Positions 30,560 through 43,791 are shown, counted from the stretch's first letter. The stretch is 64,000 nucleotides of DNA from Linum tenue (GCA_946122785.1 CAMGYJ010000007.1:7890909-7954908), one strand, 5' to 3'. Notes: a model not told the origin generated them from the sequence alone. Made by a program: numbers and translations.

Positions 30560-33178
30560 TTGAATCAAACAAGGAAGAAGGGGAAATAAATAAGAAAGAA
30601 AAGGGAGTAATGGACCAATTTATTTATTCATAATTGAAAAAAGAAATCCCCCAACATCCCCATTTACTGTAGCCCAAGAGACCTTTTACTGTGCTTAGTG
30701 ACTCATAATTACTGTTTCGACTGGGAAGGAACTCGGGTGTGGGCGGGTGCATGGAGGGGGCTCTTTGGTTCCTTGCGAAATCTTTGTAGTTCGGTTGCTT
30801 TGAAACTCTGGTTTGCCTTCTGGTTGGCTGTCCTCTCAGTCTATCTCACCCGCATTGATCACTCGGCAGATTTTTGCTCCTTCGGGTTCTGGGACCGGCC
30901 ACTCTATTTGATTGAGACATATCAAGTTTCCATTATTCGAGGTCTCCATGGACTCTGATTGGCGGGGATTTTTTCCTCAGTGCAATAGCCTTGGTTGTAG
31001 CACCCACGTCACTGTCTTCGTTCTTGGGGACTGACGACTGAAGGTCTGCTTGGGAAACCCGTCAGTGGGTGCTACATCATCCCTTCTCCACCACATATTC
31101 CACCTAACCCAAAGTGGCCGCCGAGATAGAGAAGGGTCAAATTTCACGACTCTTTAGTCTGTTGCGCTCCCCTTTCTGTCATTCCTCTTTCTTCTCGACT
31201 TCTCTCTCTCTCATTTTTCTCCCTCTGTTGTTTTTCTCATCTCTCTTTTTTGGAATTATGGGCGGGGTTGAAAGCGATCTGGAGGCATGTTTGAGAGGAT
31301 CGGAGAGAATCCGAACGAGATCCAGAGCCGTCGTTGATTTATCTTCCGGTTCTACTTATCATCCAGATCCGCCGGCTCTTTCTTTGATTTCAGGTGGTTG
31401 GCTGGATGATAGGTTTACTTCCGTTCAACCGACCCAGTGAGAGACTCGGACAAGGCATTTTGCAGTTTCTCTCTCACGCAGGTTTCCCTCACTCTCAAAA
31501 TCGATATTGTTTAAAGTTTTCCGTTTTAACTCTCTCTTTCACTCACTTCTTCTATTTGCGTTGGAATTTCTTACCTCAGCTTGAGAGATAATTGGATCTA
31601 GAAGCGATCAATGGCAGATTTGAGGGACAGAGGGAGAGGATTCGAAGAATACCCACATCAACAGGTTTTGTTCTGGTATGAAGATGCAGATTTGTGCTCA
31701 GGATGTCTGATGTCATCGCCACTTCTATTGTCGGTTAGAAATAATATTAAATCTTCATTGCCAGTATATGCTTCTTTACGTTTCTGACTTCAGTACTGTA
31801 GAGTCTTTGCTCTTCTTGCTCTTGCTTTCTGCATAGTCGGTGCCATCAAAATTTGTTTGTGATCTCCTCTTAGTCTTTGTCCAATTTATTTACTTCCTTT
31901 CGCCTTTGTTTTGCTTCGATCTGCAGGTGGCTAATTAAGACAGGCTCAACATGGAGACTAATTTACAACTAGATGGTACTTTCTTCTATAATCGTTCTTG
32001 CTGTGGTGGTTTTAACATATACGGTTTGTCGCTTTCTCTGATTTATAGGAATTGATGTTTAGTGTTGATAATTTGTCAGTGGTTAGTGTTGAACCAACAA
32101 TCCAAATTTAGTCCTCTGGTCTGCTCTAATTTATTTATGAACATATTGTCAGGTACGTTGGTTTTATATTTGTCAGCTTGCTTTTCAGTTTTATCTTTTA
32201 AGAACTGTTTTCTAGCTTTGGCCTACGTTCTAAGAGTAGCTCAATTGTTGGTATTGAAAAAGAAGCTTTGGGCAATGTCGTATGAGTATCTTTAAACTTT
32301 TTGCTGCAACCGTCTAAGTTTTCTGTTACACAGCTTCCATGCCTACAGTGAGGTTGCAATCATGCACTGATACTGATAAGCTCCGGTTAATTGTTAAGCA
32401 GTTTTGTAGAGTCCACATTTTCTATTGTTTTTGCTTATCCATTCTATTTCTCTTATGTTCTTGGATGCGGATCCTCGAATTATTTGACTGGAAAACAGAT
32501 TTTGGTGTTGAAGTTACTTCTGTTTAATTTTTATGGACACTGATTTGATTCAGATTTTTCAATTTTTAGAACTGGAGTTTTGGACGACAGGGAAGGAGGT
32601 TGGCTTTCGGGAGAGCAAACAGATATCGGTTGCGAGTTTGTCATGGTGATGGTTTGTAATTTTTATGTTGCCGTGTGTACAAATGGAAGCCTTTGTGCTC
32701 ATCCTGTTATGATTATTTGTTGTCTCATGGCTTGAGGATAGAGAGTTTGCCTTGGCTTTTGGAAAAGGTCCTCCTTCGTTGTAACTTTGTTGTTACAACC
32801 CTGTTTTTAATGTTACATGCAGAAAGATTTAAACAGTTGATGGCTGTAGGGCATTTCAGAAGATTCTGAACTATTCTTTTCTCATGCCCAATCGAGTATT
32901 TTATTTTCAAATTTACATAGTGGAGGTCCTTTTAAATATTTGTTAGCTAATTTATTTATTTCAATTATACCAAATGATCACCTGGGTATTCATATCAAAA
33001 CTTTGCTAAGATACTATTCAAGCTTTGTAAATGTCTCAACGATTATGACTTGAAAATGAATAGTTGACACTGAGTTGTTTATGTTTATGACGTTTGTATC
33101 TATACCCTCATTTGCACAACCTCTAATTATATAGTATGAAATACAGAAGGCAATTCTTTGTTTTGTTGTTCCTCAAGT
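30560..33178. other. T-rich stretch without a supported gene, possible Helitron interior
   Basis: No family is recognised. Parts look like leader or intron sequence: pyrimidine-rich 31180-31250, and several TTGCAG/CTGCAG acceptor-like sites. A frame at 31258-31440 has an unremarkable sequence. The stretch ends in a Helitron-like 3' terminus at 33179-33210, so it may be a non-autonomous Helitron with captured leader and intron DNA. The 5' TC end was not located. Confidence 0.35.
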
Positions 33179-33210
33179 CCCAGCGCGGAGCGCGGGCAAG
33201 GAAAACTAGT
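33179..33210 (+). mobile_element. Helitron-like 3' terminus
   Basis: A GC-rich hairpin is followed nine bases later by CTAG and T. The stem pairs CCC (33179-33181) plus GCGC (33183-33186) with GCGC (33190-33193) plus GGG (33194-33196), with one bulged A and loop GGA. A short hairpin 10-12 bases before a CTRR end in front of T is the known Helitron 3' signature. Confidence 0.6.
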
Positions 33211-33575
33211 AATATATATGCCGTTCACACATAGGAATTGATCAAATAACAGTCCCTGCGAATAATGAAGTCTGATTTTATGGGAGTGAGACAGAAAGAC
33301 CGTCGTTGGTTGGTTCATACATACACAATGACCAACTAATCAAAACAAATTTCTATTCAAAGTCAGTAACGACTCTTCCTCCTCCTCCTCCTCCTTGTTC
33401 TTCTTCTTCTTCCTCTTCTAGTGTCGTTGTAAACAAAGCTGCAATATAACGCCGAGTGATCTCCAAAACCCCATCATTATAACTTCCTTCTGAAACCCCC
33501 CACTAGTCTGTCGTCACAAAACCAAACCCCAAGAGATTCACAATTTCCATCGCAGAGAAGAGAAAGACATTGATC

Positions 33576-34880
33576 ATGGCGGTCGGGATACTGGAAGTTC
33601 ATGTGGTGAGCGCGAAAGGCCTCAAAAGCACCGATTTCCTTGGTACGTACAATCGCTCGCCTGTACTGTGTATGCTCTTTTCAACAGATTCGATTTCCTT
33701 TCCTGGGTTTCTTTCCTTTATTGCATGTCTGCGCTTATTGTCCATGAAGCAATTTTGATTGATCGATCGATCTTCTCCAGAATCGAATTCTGGGTTAATC
33801 TAATTAGCTTAGCTCTTGTGTGAAGGTGGAATCGATCCGTACGTGGTGGTTCAGTACAGAAACCAAGAGCGCCAAACCAGCGTTGCCAGAGGTAATATAT
33901 TTCTTAACTGCACTTTTGCTTCTCTCGATTTAATTAATCCCAGTACTTTTGTACATTTCGTTTATCTTAGTCCCCTAGTTCCAATTCAAGCTCAATGAGG
34001 CCATGTTCCTACCTAACTAGACAAACACACCAAAACAAACCTCATTGCAAGAGTTTCCTAGTGTTCAACACAAGAAAAAAGGGAGTTTCCTTCTGTTTGT
34101 GGCCTAATTAGTTTGATGATGATAGTTTAAGAGTTTCGTGAATGGAAGGGAACATGATCTCATTGAGCTTGGTATAGTATTCCAAAAGTACATGTGTACG
34201 TATTTGACATGGCATTCTTTACCTTCTTATTGCACAGAGAGAAATTTACAGAAAGTTTGTATGTCAATCCGCTATAGAGGTGGTTGATGAGATTATGATT
34301 ATAGTTCATAGTTATCTTACATGCAATGCAGGGGCAGGTGGGAGCCCAGAGTGGAACGAGAAGCTGACATTCAGAGTGGAGTACCCAATCAATGGTCAAG
34401 GCGGCGGCGGCGGCGAACACAAGCTCCTCCTCAAGATCATGGACCACGACACCTTCTCTGCGGATGACTTTCTTGGCCTTGCTACGTAAGCTGAATCATC
34501 CCCTTTCTTAAAAATCACTTGTTTGTGTTTTGTATCAATTACGACAGTGATCGTTACTTATTATGCGATGATTGCCCTGACAGGATTCACCAAGTGAAAG
34601 ATTTGTTGGAAATCGGGGTGGAGAAGGGGAGCTCGGAGCTGCATCCTTGCAAGCACAGTGTGGTCACTGCTGCAAATTCTTACTGCGGTGAGATTAAAGT
34701 TGGCCTCACCATCACCATTAAGGTAACTGCGTCGATCGATCCAGTAAAGTGTTAATTTTATTGTGTACTGTGTTGAGTCTGACTAGCTTTTGATTGACGA
34801 TCGCGTTGAAACAGCAGGAAGGGGGTGATGGTGGCCAAGGGCAGCAGTTTGGAGGGTGGAGGCAGAGCAGAGACTTTTAG
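33576..34880 (+). CDS. Small C2-domain protein, elicitor-responsive/16 kDa phloem protein type
   Basis: Exons are 33576-33642, 33826-33891, 34332-34485, 34584-34722 and 34815-34880 (492 nt, 163 aa), in phase throughout. A single C2 domain fills the protein: GILEVHVVSAKGLKSTDFLG, then GIDPYVVVQY, SPEWNEKLTFRV, LLKIMDHDTFSADDFLG, and GEIKVGLTITIK at the end. Asp residues in the DP and MDHDTFSADD loops fit a Ca2+-binding C2 domain. The short Gly/Gln-rich tail differs between family members. Such proteins bind membranes or phospholipids on Ca2+ signals and are linked to elicitor responses or phloem transport. A poly-Gly stretch (GGGGG) lies in a loop. The last intron has a tandem acceptor CAGCAG (34812-34817), giving 163 or 162 aa. 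Confidence 0.9.
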
Positions 34881-35310
34881 CCATTAGTTACTATGTGCAT
34901 TCAGAGTTGTGTATGTTTCAAATTATGTGTTGGTCTGGATCAGCTTCTTGATCTTGAACCCAGAGGATGTAACGTGTGCGTTTAATGCAAATTAGGTTGG
35001 GCTTGTGTTGTCTTTGTTATGTATATCATCTCTACCAGCTTTCTGCCTCTCTACGGTTTTGCTCAATCGTATTAGTTGAATGATACAGAAGTATACCTAC
35101 TTAGCGTTTGCCCCCAGAAGAAGCAAATGAGTGTACTACAATTCTTCACAAACTTACCCTTTCGATCTGTGTTTCGGAGAGAAGAGGGACGAAAAGAAAA
35201 AACGGGGGAGAGTGGGAGCCGAGAATTTGTGCAGCAAGCTTATCCTTAAGCTGTGCGGATTTGTAAAATGATTGTTAAGAATATAATGTTAGAATAAAAA
35301 TTATCACCTA

Positions 35311-35383
35311 GCCGTCTTAGCTCAGCCGGTAGAGCGCGTGGCTTTTAACCACGTGGTCGTGGGTTCGATTCCCACAGACGGCG
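35311..35383 (+). tRNA. tRNA-Lys (anticodon UUU)
   Basis: The 73-nt cloverleaf is complete: acceptor GCCGTCT/AGACGGC, D stem GCTC/GAGC, anticodon stem CGTGG/CCACG with loop CTTTTAA, T stem GTGGG/CCCAC with loop TTCGATT. The anticodon TTT is at 35344-35346. The A box (TAGCTCAGCCGGT) and B box (GGTTCGATTCC) are intact. It has no intron. A TTTT run follows at 35391-35394 as a Pol III terminator. It looks functional. Confidence 0.97.
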
Positions 35384-36509
35384 ACTATCTTGTTTTACCG
35401 ACTCTCTATCAGACTGGGTTTTTTTGGCTTTTTGCAGATTGAGAAGCTGCAGACAGAATTGGAGGCATAACAGGCAACAGGGAAGGTGCTGCATTCTGCA
35501 CTTCCTAGTCCTGTTGTATCAACCCATCCATCCATCCATCCCTTGCTTCATTGCTTCCGCCTCAAGTAAGCTTTTCAGTTCCGGATTTTTCGACCATAAA
35601 AAAATATTATTATTTTTTGATCTCGCCAAAGAAAGGAGGTCACAGCGGCAGCAGCAGGGGTGCAAAAAAACAAATCATCAGAAGAATCACTTGGCACTGC
35701 TGCCACCACCTCCGTGTGCACCTCGGAGGGGATCGCTCTCTGATCAATGGTGATCTCTACCACGTGTCCAGATCACAACGCCATGCTGGTGGTTTCAGAA
35801 GGGTGAGGTTCAAATTTATAAGAGCTTCTGCTGGTTCTGCAGAAGAATTATTCTGCATTCTTCCCACCGCTGCTGCTTCACCAAGTACGCCTCTAAACTC
35901 CTAAACGATAGATTGTGCATTCAGGAGATTACTCGATTAAACTCAGTTTGATTGGCTTCATTCTACGTAGAAGCTGCTTCTCATGATTTTACTAGCACAA
36001 TCAATGAACTTAGAGTAGAATCGAATGAGATCATGATATCATTTGCTATAAAAATTCAAATCCGAAAAGGTTTGTAGGGTGTTCTTAGTGATTGTAACTC
36101 TTTTTACATGAGTGATCCACTAAATCTTAGTGATTGTAACTCTTCTATGTCCTTTGCAGAAGCCGAAAAGCCAAAGAAGCAACACGGGCAAAGATCACTG
36201 AAGCATAATGAAACCAGAATGCGGATAGTAGTACGTTACGAGAAGCCAAATGAGCTATCTGAAGAACTCAACAGATGCCCCATTGGCATATTCCTTGATC
36301 TCATTATTTCGAACTTTTTTTCGTAACTCAACCAAACACTATTTTGAAACACAATCAAACACTTCACTTGATAAAACATACACCACCGACTAGGGCAGAC
36401 TCATTGATACACTAGCAGAAGCACTCAAACGCCGTGGATACAAAAGGAACACGAACTGCTTCAAACCGCAATCAAGACAAACAGAAAAGAGAAACCACAG
36501 AGTGCCAGT
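35384..36509. other. Intergenic stretch, including the likely AP-3 beta 3'UTR
   Basis: No gene is supported on either strand. A few acceptor- and donor-like sites occur on the plus strand (TTTGCAG before 35440 and 36160), but the intervening frames show no recognisable family. The part next to 36510 is expected to be the 3'UTR of the minus-strand AP-3 beta gene. Confidence 0.5.
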
Positions 36510-39500
36510 TCAGCTAAGGAAATTGACAATCCTATTTAATAAGTTCAAGCCAAACACGGTTTCTTCACAATTGACTTTCACCGCCACATTCAATGGCTCG
36601 GAGCATATACCTTCAGCTGTGACGGTAATTAAGCAGGGGACTGAGTTGCTAAGAATTTCACTGCTGAACCGCAAGCACAAGCCAGATGCATCATCGTGCT
36701 TGGCTGCGATCGGCATGTCGACAGATACAAGGAAGAGATTGGCATTGCTGAGCATTGTCAACGCTATGCTCTCACAGACTACCAGAAACTTGTCTTTTGA
36801 GAACGTGTGGTCTCCCTTTTCCTTGTTTAGATCGTCTACATGGCCTTTGAAGATACAACTGGAAACCCAGAAAGTGAAAATGAAATGAAGATGAACTCAG
36901 TAAGTGGTATTAATGCATTGACAGAAACAGGTGAACAGGAAAGCAATTGAAATACAGACAATGGGTGTATACGTTTTTGCCTAAAATAAGTACTTTTTGA
37001 AAAAGAAATTGAGTTAAAAGCCAGATCTATCATCAATACTAAACCCCGAAAATTATTTAAATACAGTCCATTTGGAATGAAAATCCATCAATGATGGTTG
37101 TTGTCATGCCAGTGGCATGCCGGCCGGTTGAACCGGTGCCGGTCATGAAATCGACATAACACCATCGGTATGACCGGCATGATGAATTTACGAATTCTAA
37201 GCAAAATGACGTTGTTTTAGTGAATTTAATTAGTAGAAAATAAATTTATTACATATTTTATGGATACAAAAGTTAAAAGTTGATGTAATTTGTTGGATTC
37301 GGGTATAAACGCATAAGTATTGACGTTAAATGTTGTATTTAAATATGAGTATTTGTTATTTTATTTGGAATGTTGTATTTTATTAAGCCGGCATGAACTG
37401 GCACAAACCGGTTGTACCACTGGTCGTACCATTCCACTCCCTAAAAATAATTCATACCCGCCAAGACAACTTTTTCTTAACACTTTCCCAAACACACTTT
37501 CTCTCTAATGTTTCTTAAACTTGAGGAAAAGTCACAATCAAAAGCTAATACACAATGATATGATGATACTGTCAGAATGATAATAATTACTAAGATTAAA
37601 AGTCGGAGCCAAGTATAAGTTAACTGACCTCCTTGTGCACTCAAACATTCCTGGAAGATGAGATTCCTTGTCTCTGAATACTTCAACATCCATTGGAAGT
37701 GGTTTTACAAAATACCCAATGTCAGGGCGCAATTTAACTGGAAAACTCTTGCCATTGAAATATATGACCAACTTCAAGGGCAGTAGATGGTGGTGGAAGC
37801 GAACATGGATTGTCTCCGTAGTTGCTTGACCAGGTTCCAGAGAAGTAATCTCTTGCATAGGAACCAGTGCTGGTACATCATCCTGAGAAGAGCTGCAATA
37901 ACCAAGTCAAAGGCATGTGCGCTAAGTTAGTTCAACAGAGAATCGAAGAAAAACATTGTTGTTGACAAAACAAAATACAGATATTTGTTCAATTTTTAGT
38001 GATGACAGGGGTATGGAAACATCAAAGGTACCAGCAAAATTACAGCTTCACAGCCAATCAATGACTAGATAAGAAAACCAGTCACAAGTAAGTAAACTAG
38101 CCAAAAGCGATAGGAAGAAAAGTTACCTCTCAGAACAATCTGAAGGTTTGGTGGTGGAGTCCTCATGCTTCAACACTATGTTTGAGATGGTCTCAATGGA
38201 ACAGTTCTTGAAAGTAGCTTGTATGGTTACAACATGAGGGGAAATATTTGAAACATCAGATGAAAAAGTATAATCCACCTTCATGCCATTTCCATTCGCA
38301 GGGTCTAAGAGTTCATAGGTCTTAGGTCTTACTCGCTTCTCAATGTCCTTAATTGAAATTCTTGCTGACCTGGGGACCTTACTCTCTTTGTGTATACTTG
38401 AATTTGGTAAACTGGGTTGATCATCCAACCAAGTTTCTAAATCTCTTTTTGACATAAGTTCCTCAAGATCAGCAGAAGCAGCTGGCAGGAGATGGCTCTC
38501 ATCAGATATTTGAATCAGTGGATCTTGGATGTTTTCATCCTCATTTGAGGAACCACTCTCACCACTCTCAGTATTGCCACCAGAAGTAACTGAGTGGTCA
38601 GAGCCATTGTAAGAACCACTTCCCTCATCCAAAGATCCAGTAAATGAACCAGAACCATCTTGTTCTGATACATCTGCCTCAGTATCTGCATCATGAAGAA
38701 TAGTACAAGGCTTGGGCAGTGGTTCATACCCTGGGGCAGCATGAAGTACAATCTGTGACAGGGAGCCTGGGAGATAGACTCGATAATTGATTGGTACCGG
38801 GGACTGTTGAATTGCTTGTTCATGAAACATGTGTTCAGAAAGTACATTCAGCAGGCCTTCATTTTCAGGGGAAGTGATCACCTCATCTTCCAATTTCTTT
38901 GAGCCCAAATGACACGAGAGAAGTTTCCTGAAGAAACAGCCTCTTCCACGGACAACATAGTTCATATCACACTCAGCTAGTTCAAGCACATAGCGAGCTA
39001 TTTTTTGTAATGTCTCTAGATTTTCACCTCTTGAATTTGACAGTACCTACAGGCCATTAAACACAGAATCAACTGCAGAGTTCTCTTAAAGCATCCAGCT
39101 CAGAATTGTCAGAACAGATTCATGCACGGGAAGGGTAGAACAAAAGTCTTGATGCATTAGGCACCTTAGGCCTTGGAGCTCACCAGAGAGAGGTGCTAGT
39201 GAAATTGATTAATGAATATTTTAAGAGTTACTGAACGAGATCTATAAAATACCTTAGCAACTGTGTTTAGAGTCTGCAGCTTTGTTTCTGAGCTTTCTGA
39301 AGCAAAGCTCCAAGCAATATACTTAAGAACAGTAAGTAGCATTTTGGGAATTATCTCCCCAACCTTGCTATACTCTCCCACCATCCAAATAATTATTGCA
39401 CGCGCTGCAGGTACCTTGATGGAATCTAGGTTACGGACTAACTGAACAATAACCTGCAAAAGATGAACGAATCAAATAACAAAAGGAAGCTCCAAAAGAG

Positions 39501-42500
39501 CAGAGACGAATCATTTTCAAGCTTTGTTGTGTTATTTAGAAGCACATGGTTTACGTCTAATTAATGTTTTTAAGCATCGCGCCTTTTATTGGTTGACCTT
39601 GTCCTTTGACAACTATTTTCCAACTTAATTGAGATGACTAGTTATTCAATATATGCTACCAAATGGTTCATGGTTCTCTAATAGTTTGTAGAAGGGATGA
39701 AGTGAAATAGATAATAGGTTCAACATATAATTTCACCATCATCAAGCATGTGTCTACCTCGCACCGCTGCCAGCCTTAGTTATCAAGATTAAGGCATGCA
39801 AATGAGGAGAATGGAAATGCAAATGTCTTGAGAAGAACAAAGTAGTAGCAGTACCTTTTCATGACTAGGAGGATCCTGCTTTATAATCATTTTAATCGAC
39901 ATTATTGCTTGAACTAAAACACCTGCTTCTTCCTCAGAAGTCCTGACGTCACTGGTGAAAGAATCTGAAAAATGTGCAGATAATTCAGAAGGGAACAAAA
40001 GTTTAAGTTTCCTTCTTGGAGTTAGCTAAAAGCAAATAGTACAGACCTTGCCTGGTCAATGCCAACAGCCCTTCCAAACATGTACTAGCCATTTTAGGAA
40101 GTTGCAAAGCACACAAACCAACTGCAGCTACTGCATCAGCTGCAAATTTCCTGTCCGGGTCCCTAATATAGTCCTGTGAGTAATTAAGACGCAAACAATG
40201 AAAATATAGTATGAGCCACTTCGAAGAAGAACCTATTATTTGAGATATATGAATGACAAAGCAGTATTAACAGTTTCTTTTTTCCCTTTTCATGAATGAA
40301 AGAAACTAACTACTAGGCAAAGAAAGATTGAAGGACTAGCCTGAAATTCCTTGAGGATAGATGCAATAGAAGAATCTGTGGAGATAGTACAAAGAATCTC
40401 AAGCTTCAAGGCTTTTGTCTGATAAGAATCTGTGGATAGTATGAAAAAGTTCTCAAAGTGTGAAGCAAACAGATAAGGCGTTGCTTTAGCAAACACTTGA
40501 ATGTTGCAAAGGACCTGTAAAGAAAACATACAAGTGTATCAGCTGAACATGAATTAACTTCTTAAATTTGATTAAAAAGTTCATGTAAAACTAAAAAAAA
40601 AGCAACAACTGGAGGGATCGCCTAAGAACGATATGAAACATCATCAAGATTTTGCATCTTGCAACCTCCCAAACTTCATCCAATAAAGCCAGCATGACAT
40701 ATATATGGTAGTAGCAGGCATAGGAATACCCACTTAATAGGTATTACCAGCAATTCTCATGTAGATGAAATTACTAAGGCATGCATTATAACATACCTGA
40801 AAAGTAAGCTATTCTACATTGAAATGGTACCAAGTATCTCCCCTAAAATAGACAAGATGATTTTGCCTCCAAGTGGAATAATTTAACCCAGCCATATTTG
40901 TTACTGATCCCCATTTTTAATCATTTCAAATCCTTTTCCTCTAGCTTGGAAAAGAAAATAAATTAGTTCCTGTTTTTTTATACTAATTCAAGACTAAAAC
41001 AGCACCTCACGAAGAGAATGCAGGAATTTTCTATAAGAAAGCCTACACCTTGCTCTTCAATGGAAATCAAAACTGCATCTACATATTAAAGATTAATGAA
41101 ACGCGTTTAGTACCAACTGTGTATACAAGAACATAGATGCAGGGATTGCTCCGTACCACGTAATTTGAACTTCTAGATGATCTCAACAAAAATAGCAGTG
41201 GTTTAACAATTCTTTGGATGTTATCTCTTGGTGCCATAATCCAATGTACACCAGCTGCAGCTAGTACTACTGCACTATTGTTACTCCAAAACAACGGTGA
41301 TGTGCATTGAAGTAGGATCTTCACATCCTCATTATTCTTGCAAGATGTAAACTTTGCACCACTAAATGCCAAGGAAACCCTGTTGGAGTAACTTGAACGT
41401 GATAAATAATCATCAGGCCCTTCGATGTAACACCTAGATATCATGCTAGCCAGCTCAGAATCATATTTCTTACTGGGGTCAATGCCCACTTTTCCGACTG
41501 TAGAGTGAACATCTGAATCATCATTTTCAGACGAGGAATGTTCTTTGCTGTGTAGATGGAACATCATCGACTCCCTCACCAGCCCATGCCTTGCTATGGC
41601 ATAGCGCAGAAGAATTCCAATTAAGACTATTTGACCCCACTCCTCGACATCGGGAAGAATAGTACACAACCTTTTATAATTTTTTCCGATCAAAGAATAA
41701 TTGTTTGGGCAGACAGAAGAAAATGCAGCAGCAGCAGCACCCACTACAGCCGGTGAATTATCAGTTAACAATGTTCCAACAATCTGCATTCAAGACCACA
41801 ACGGATTGATCGTAAAGCCATCAATAGTTAACAACCAGAGATTTGCATGGCATAAAGCTAGATATGAATTAATATGAATATCTTGGATGTGTGGGGGGGT
41901 AAACAAAACAACATAAAATGCAGAATGGCTGCGTTACACATGCCAAAAGAGTAGGACGGAATGCTTATCTAGGAGATTCTTGGCTAGGTAGAAACTAGTA
42001 TGCGTGAAACAAAGGTTAAGTATTCAGGGAAAGCTTGCATGACTAGATTATATAAATTCAGAGGTATGAATTGGCTTGACAACTGAACTCTATCTATCTT
42101 GAGACAAATGTGAAAGAATTTGAACTCAGTACGACAAGTTTCAAATTAATCAACATATTACCTCTTCAATGGTGGAAGAGAGTTCCTCCAAACGCAAATC
42201 ATGCAATTTTGGAAGAGCAGTGGCAGCACATTTTCTCACATAAACTGAGGGATCTCTAGCACACTTTCCAACAGCAACCAGAACAAGAGGAGCGATGGCA
42301 TGTAAACGAATTCCAGCCATGGTACGGAGAGCCCATGCCCTTACTAATGGATTTGTATCCCCTAAGTCTTTCTGGAATGAATTGATCGACAGCAATGCTT
42401 CATTGGGACGCCTACAAAATGTCAATGCATAAGTCAAACTCAGTTCCCCTAACAGCAGTCGCGACAAGCTTTCTCGCCACTTAAGAACAGTAAACCGATA

Positions 42501-43088
42501 TAAGTAATAACCCTCACTTTCAGTTAACCACAGAAAACCAACAACGACCATTCTGTGTATCTATCTCTAGGACGTACTTTTGAGCATAATGGAGGAGATA
42601 CAAGTAAACCAGCTTCTTCACTTCCAACGAATGAGATGCCACGTTTTTAACCACCTGCAATTCTCTTGATCAAATGGAGAAAACGGCACATAAGTCAAAA
42701 TAAGTACTGTAACCTCCGATGCCGGAGAAATCAAGTTGAATATTGTGAATTGCTTCAATTACTCAACAAACTTGCTTTTTGAACAGTGCGCAATCTACGC
42801 AGCCATCACTATGAAAGTTCTACTCAATTCCAGCAATTCAAATTTCAATGGGGCAAGCAAGTGGTCGCGAACCTGAGGGAAGAAATTGGAAACGTCGAAT
42901 CCCTGAGCAATGAGAGCCAGCAGTCGCTTGAGAGCTTCGCATTTCTCAGAGTCGAACTTGCTGTCCAGCAACGGCGCAATGTTAACGTCTTCTGGATCAT
43001 CGTAAAGGTGCGCGTCCGTCCCGATCCGGAACATGATCGTCGACGCCTTGCTCAGCGTATCAGCCGTCGCTCCGAATTGCGGGAACAT
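36510..43088 (-). CDS. AP-3 complex subunit beta
   Basis: Eleven exons on the minus strand: 43088-42873, 42654-42578, 42411-42162, 41783-41157, 40514-40341, 40173-40047, 39964-39855, 39453-39253, 39046-38127, 37892-37629 and 36858-36510 (3315 nt, 1104 aa). Phases agree at all ten junctions. The N-terminal two thirds is an adaptin HEAT-repeat domain (KRLLALIAQGFDVSNFFPQ, TNPLVRAWALRTMAGIR, RDPSVYVRKCAATALPKL, CPLF- and WMVGEY-type blocks). About residues 715-765 are a Ser/Glu/Gly-rich acidic hinge. The C-terminal appendage ends CEETVFGLNLLNRIVNFLS. AP-3 beta works in vesicle sorting from Golgi/endosome to the vacuole; the Arabidopsis counterpart is AP3B/PAT2. Intron 5 (40342 side) uses a GC donor. 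Intron 10 (36859-37628) holds a repeat also found at 49936. Confidence 0.93.
37097..37440. repeat. Dispersed repeat copy 1 in the last AP-3 beta intron
   Basis: It begins TTGTCATGCC(A)GTGGCATGCC and ends CGGCATGAACTGGCACA...ACCATTCCACT. A second copy lies in the same orientation at 49936-50315 and is longer at the right end. The ends are imperfect inverted repeats built of CCGGCATG/CATGCCGG, as in a MITE. It sits wholly within an intron and need not affect the protein. Confidence 0.75.
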
Positions 43089-43289
43089 TCTCCGCTCCTG
43101 TTTCCTGCTCTTCCGCTTAACCTCGGCTGGCTATGGCAAAATTGGCGATTCTTCCTCTTCCTTCTTTTTTTTTCCGATTCGGACACTGCGACGACCCTGG
43201 ACTGGAGGTTGAAGAAGGCGAGCTCAGCTTGACGAGAATAGGAGAAATTTGTGCTTGACAAAGAAGAATTGAAAGTTTGTAAGTGTAAT

Positions 43290-43297
43290 TAAATTGG
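43290..43297 (-). promoter_or_regulatory. Site II-like element upstream of AP-3 beta
   Basis: TTGGGCCT on the plus strand (AGGCCCAA on the minus strand) lies about 200 bp upstream of the AP-3 beta start codon. GGCCCA elements are common in promoters of plant housekeeping genes. The evidence is weak and rests on the motif and its place only. Confidence 0.35.
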
Positions 43298-43791
43298 GCC
43301 TAGATGTGGATTGTAGAGCCCATTTAGAAATCGGGCTGTCCCTCTTATGGCTCTGAGATTTGACATCACGAGGCCTATGAAGGCCCACACCACCGGTTCC
43401 AACGCGGGGCCGTGGGTTTTTAAAAGCCGCATTTGATTGTGCTTTTGTATTGTCTTTTTTCGCATTAAAAGTTAAAGCAATGGTGCAGGAATATGTACGG
43501 TGTGGGGCCCACTTGTCTATTCAGCAACTACTCCAAACTCCAAAGTCCAAAGCGCACTCAAAGTGAGCCGATGGTACGCTGATTTGTCGTGGTCAACTCT
43601 CGGCCCGAGACCGGCCTCTGACTCTATTGCCATATGGGCCCCAACCGATCCCGATAATTAGTGAGGGCGTGATCATTTGGCATTTGAGGAAAAAAAATAG
43701 TGAACGATTTTTTTATTGTGTAAAAAAATAGTGACCGTTGCTTATTTGGACGATTAAATTTGGTATGATCCATGTTCGAAAATGTTAATAG

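Noticed and set aside
31114..31440. 108-codon frame as a gene
   Set aside because: Leu/Ser/Phe-rich start reflects a pyrimidine-rich tract. No motif and no splice context giving a longer protein.
35424..36326. Possible multi-exon gene between the tRNA and AP-3 beta
   Set aside because: Acceptor-like sites exist, but no frame shows a known family and exon phases could not be joined convincingly.
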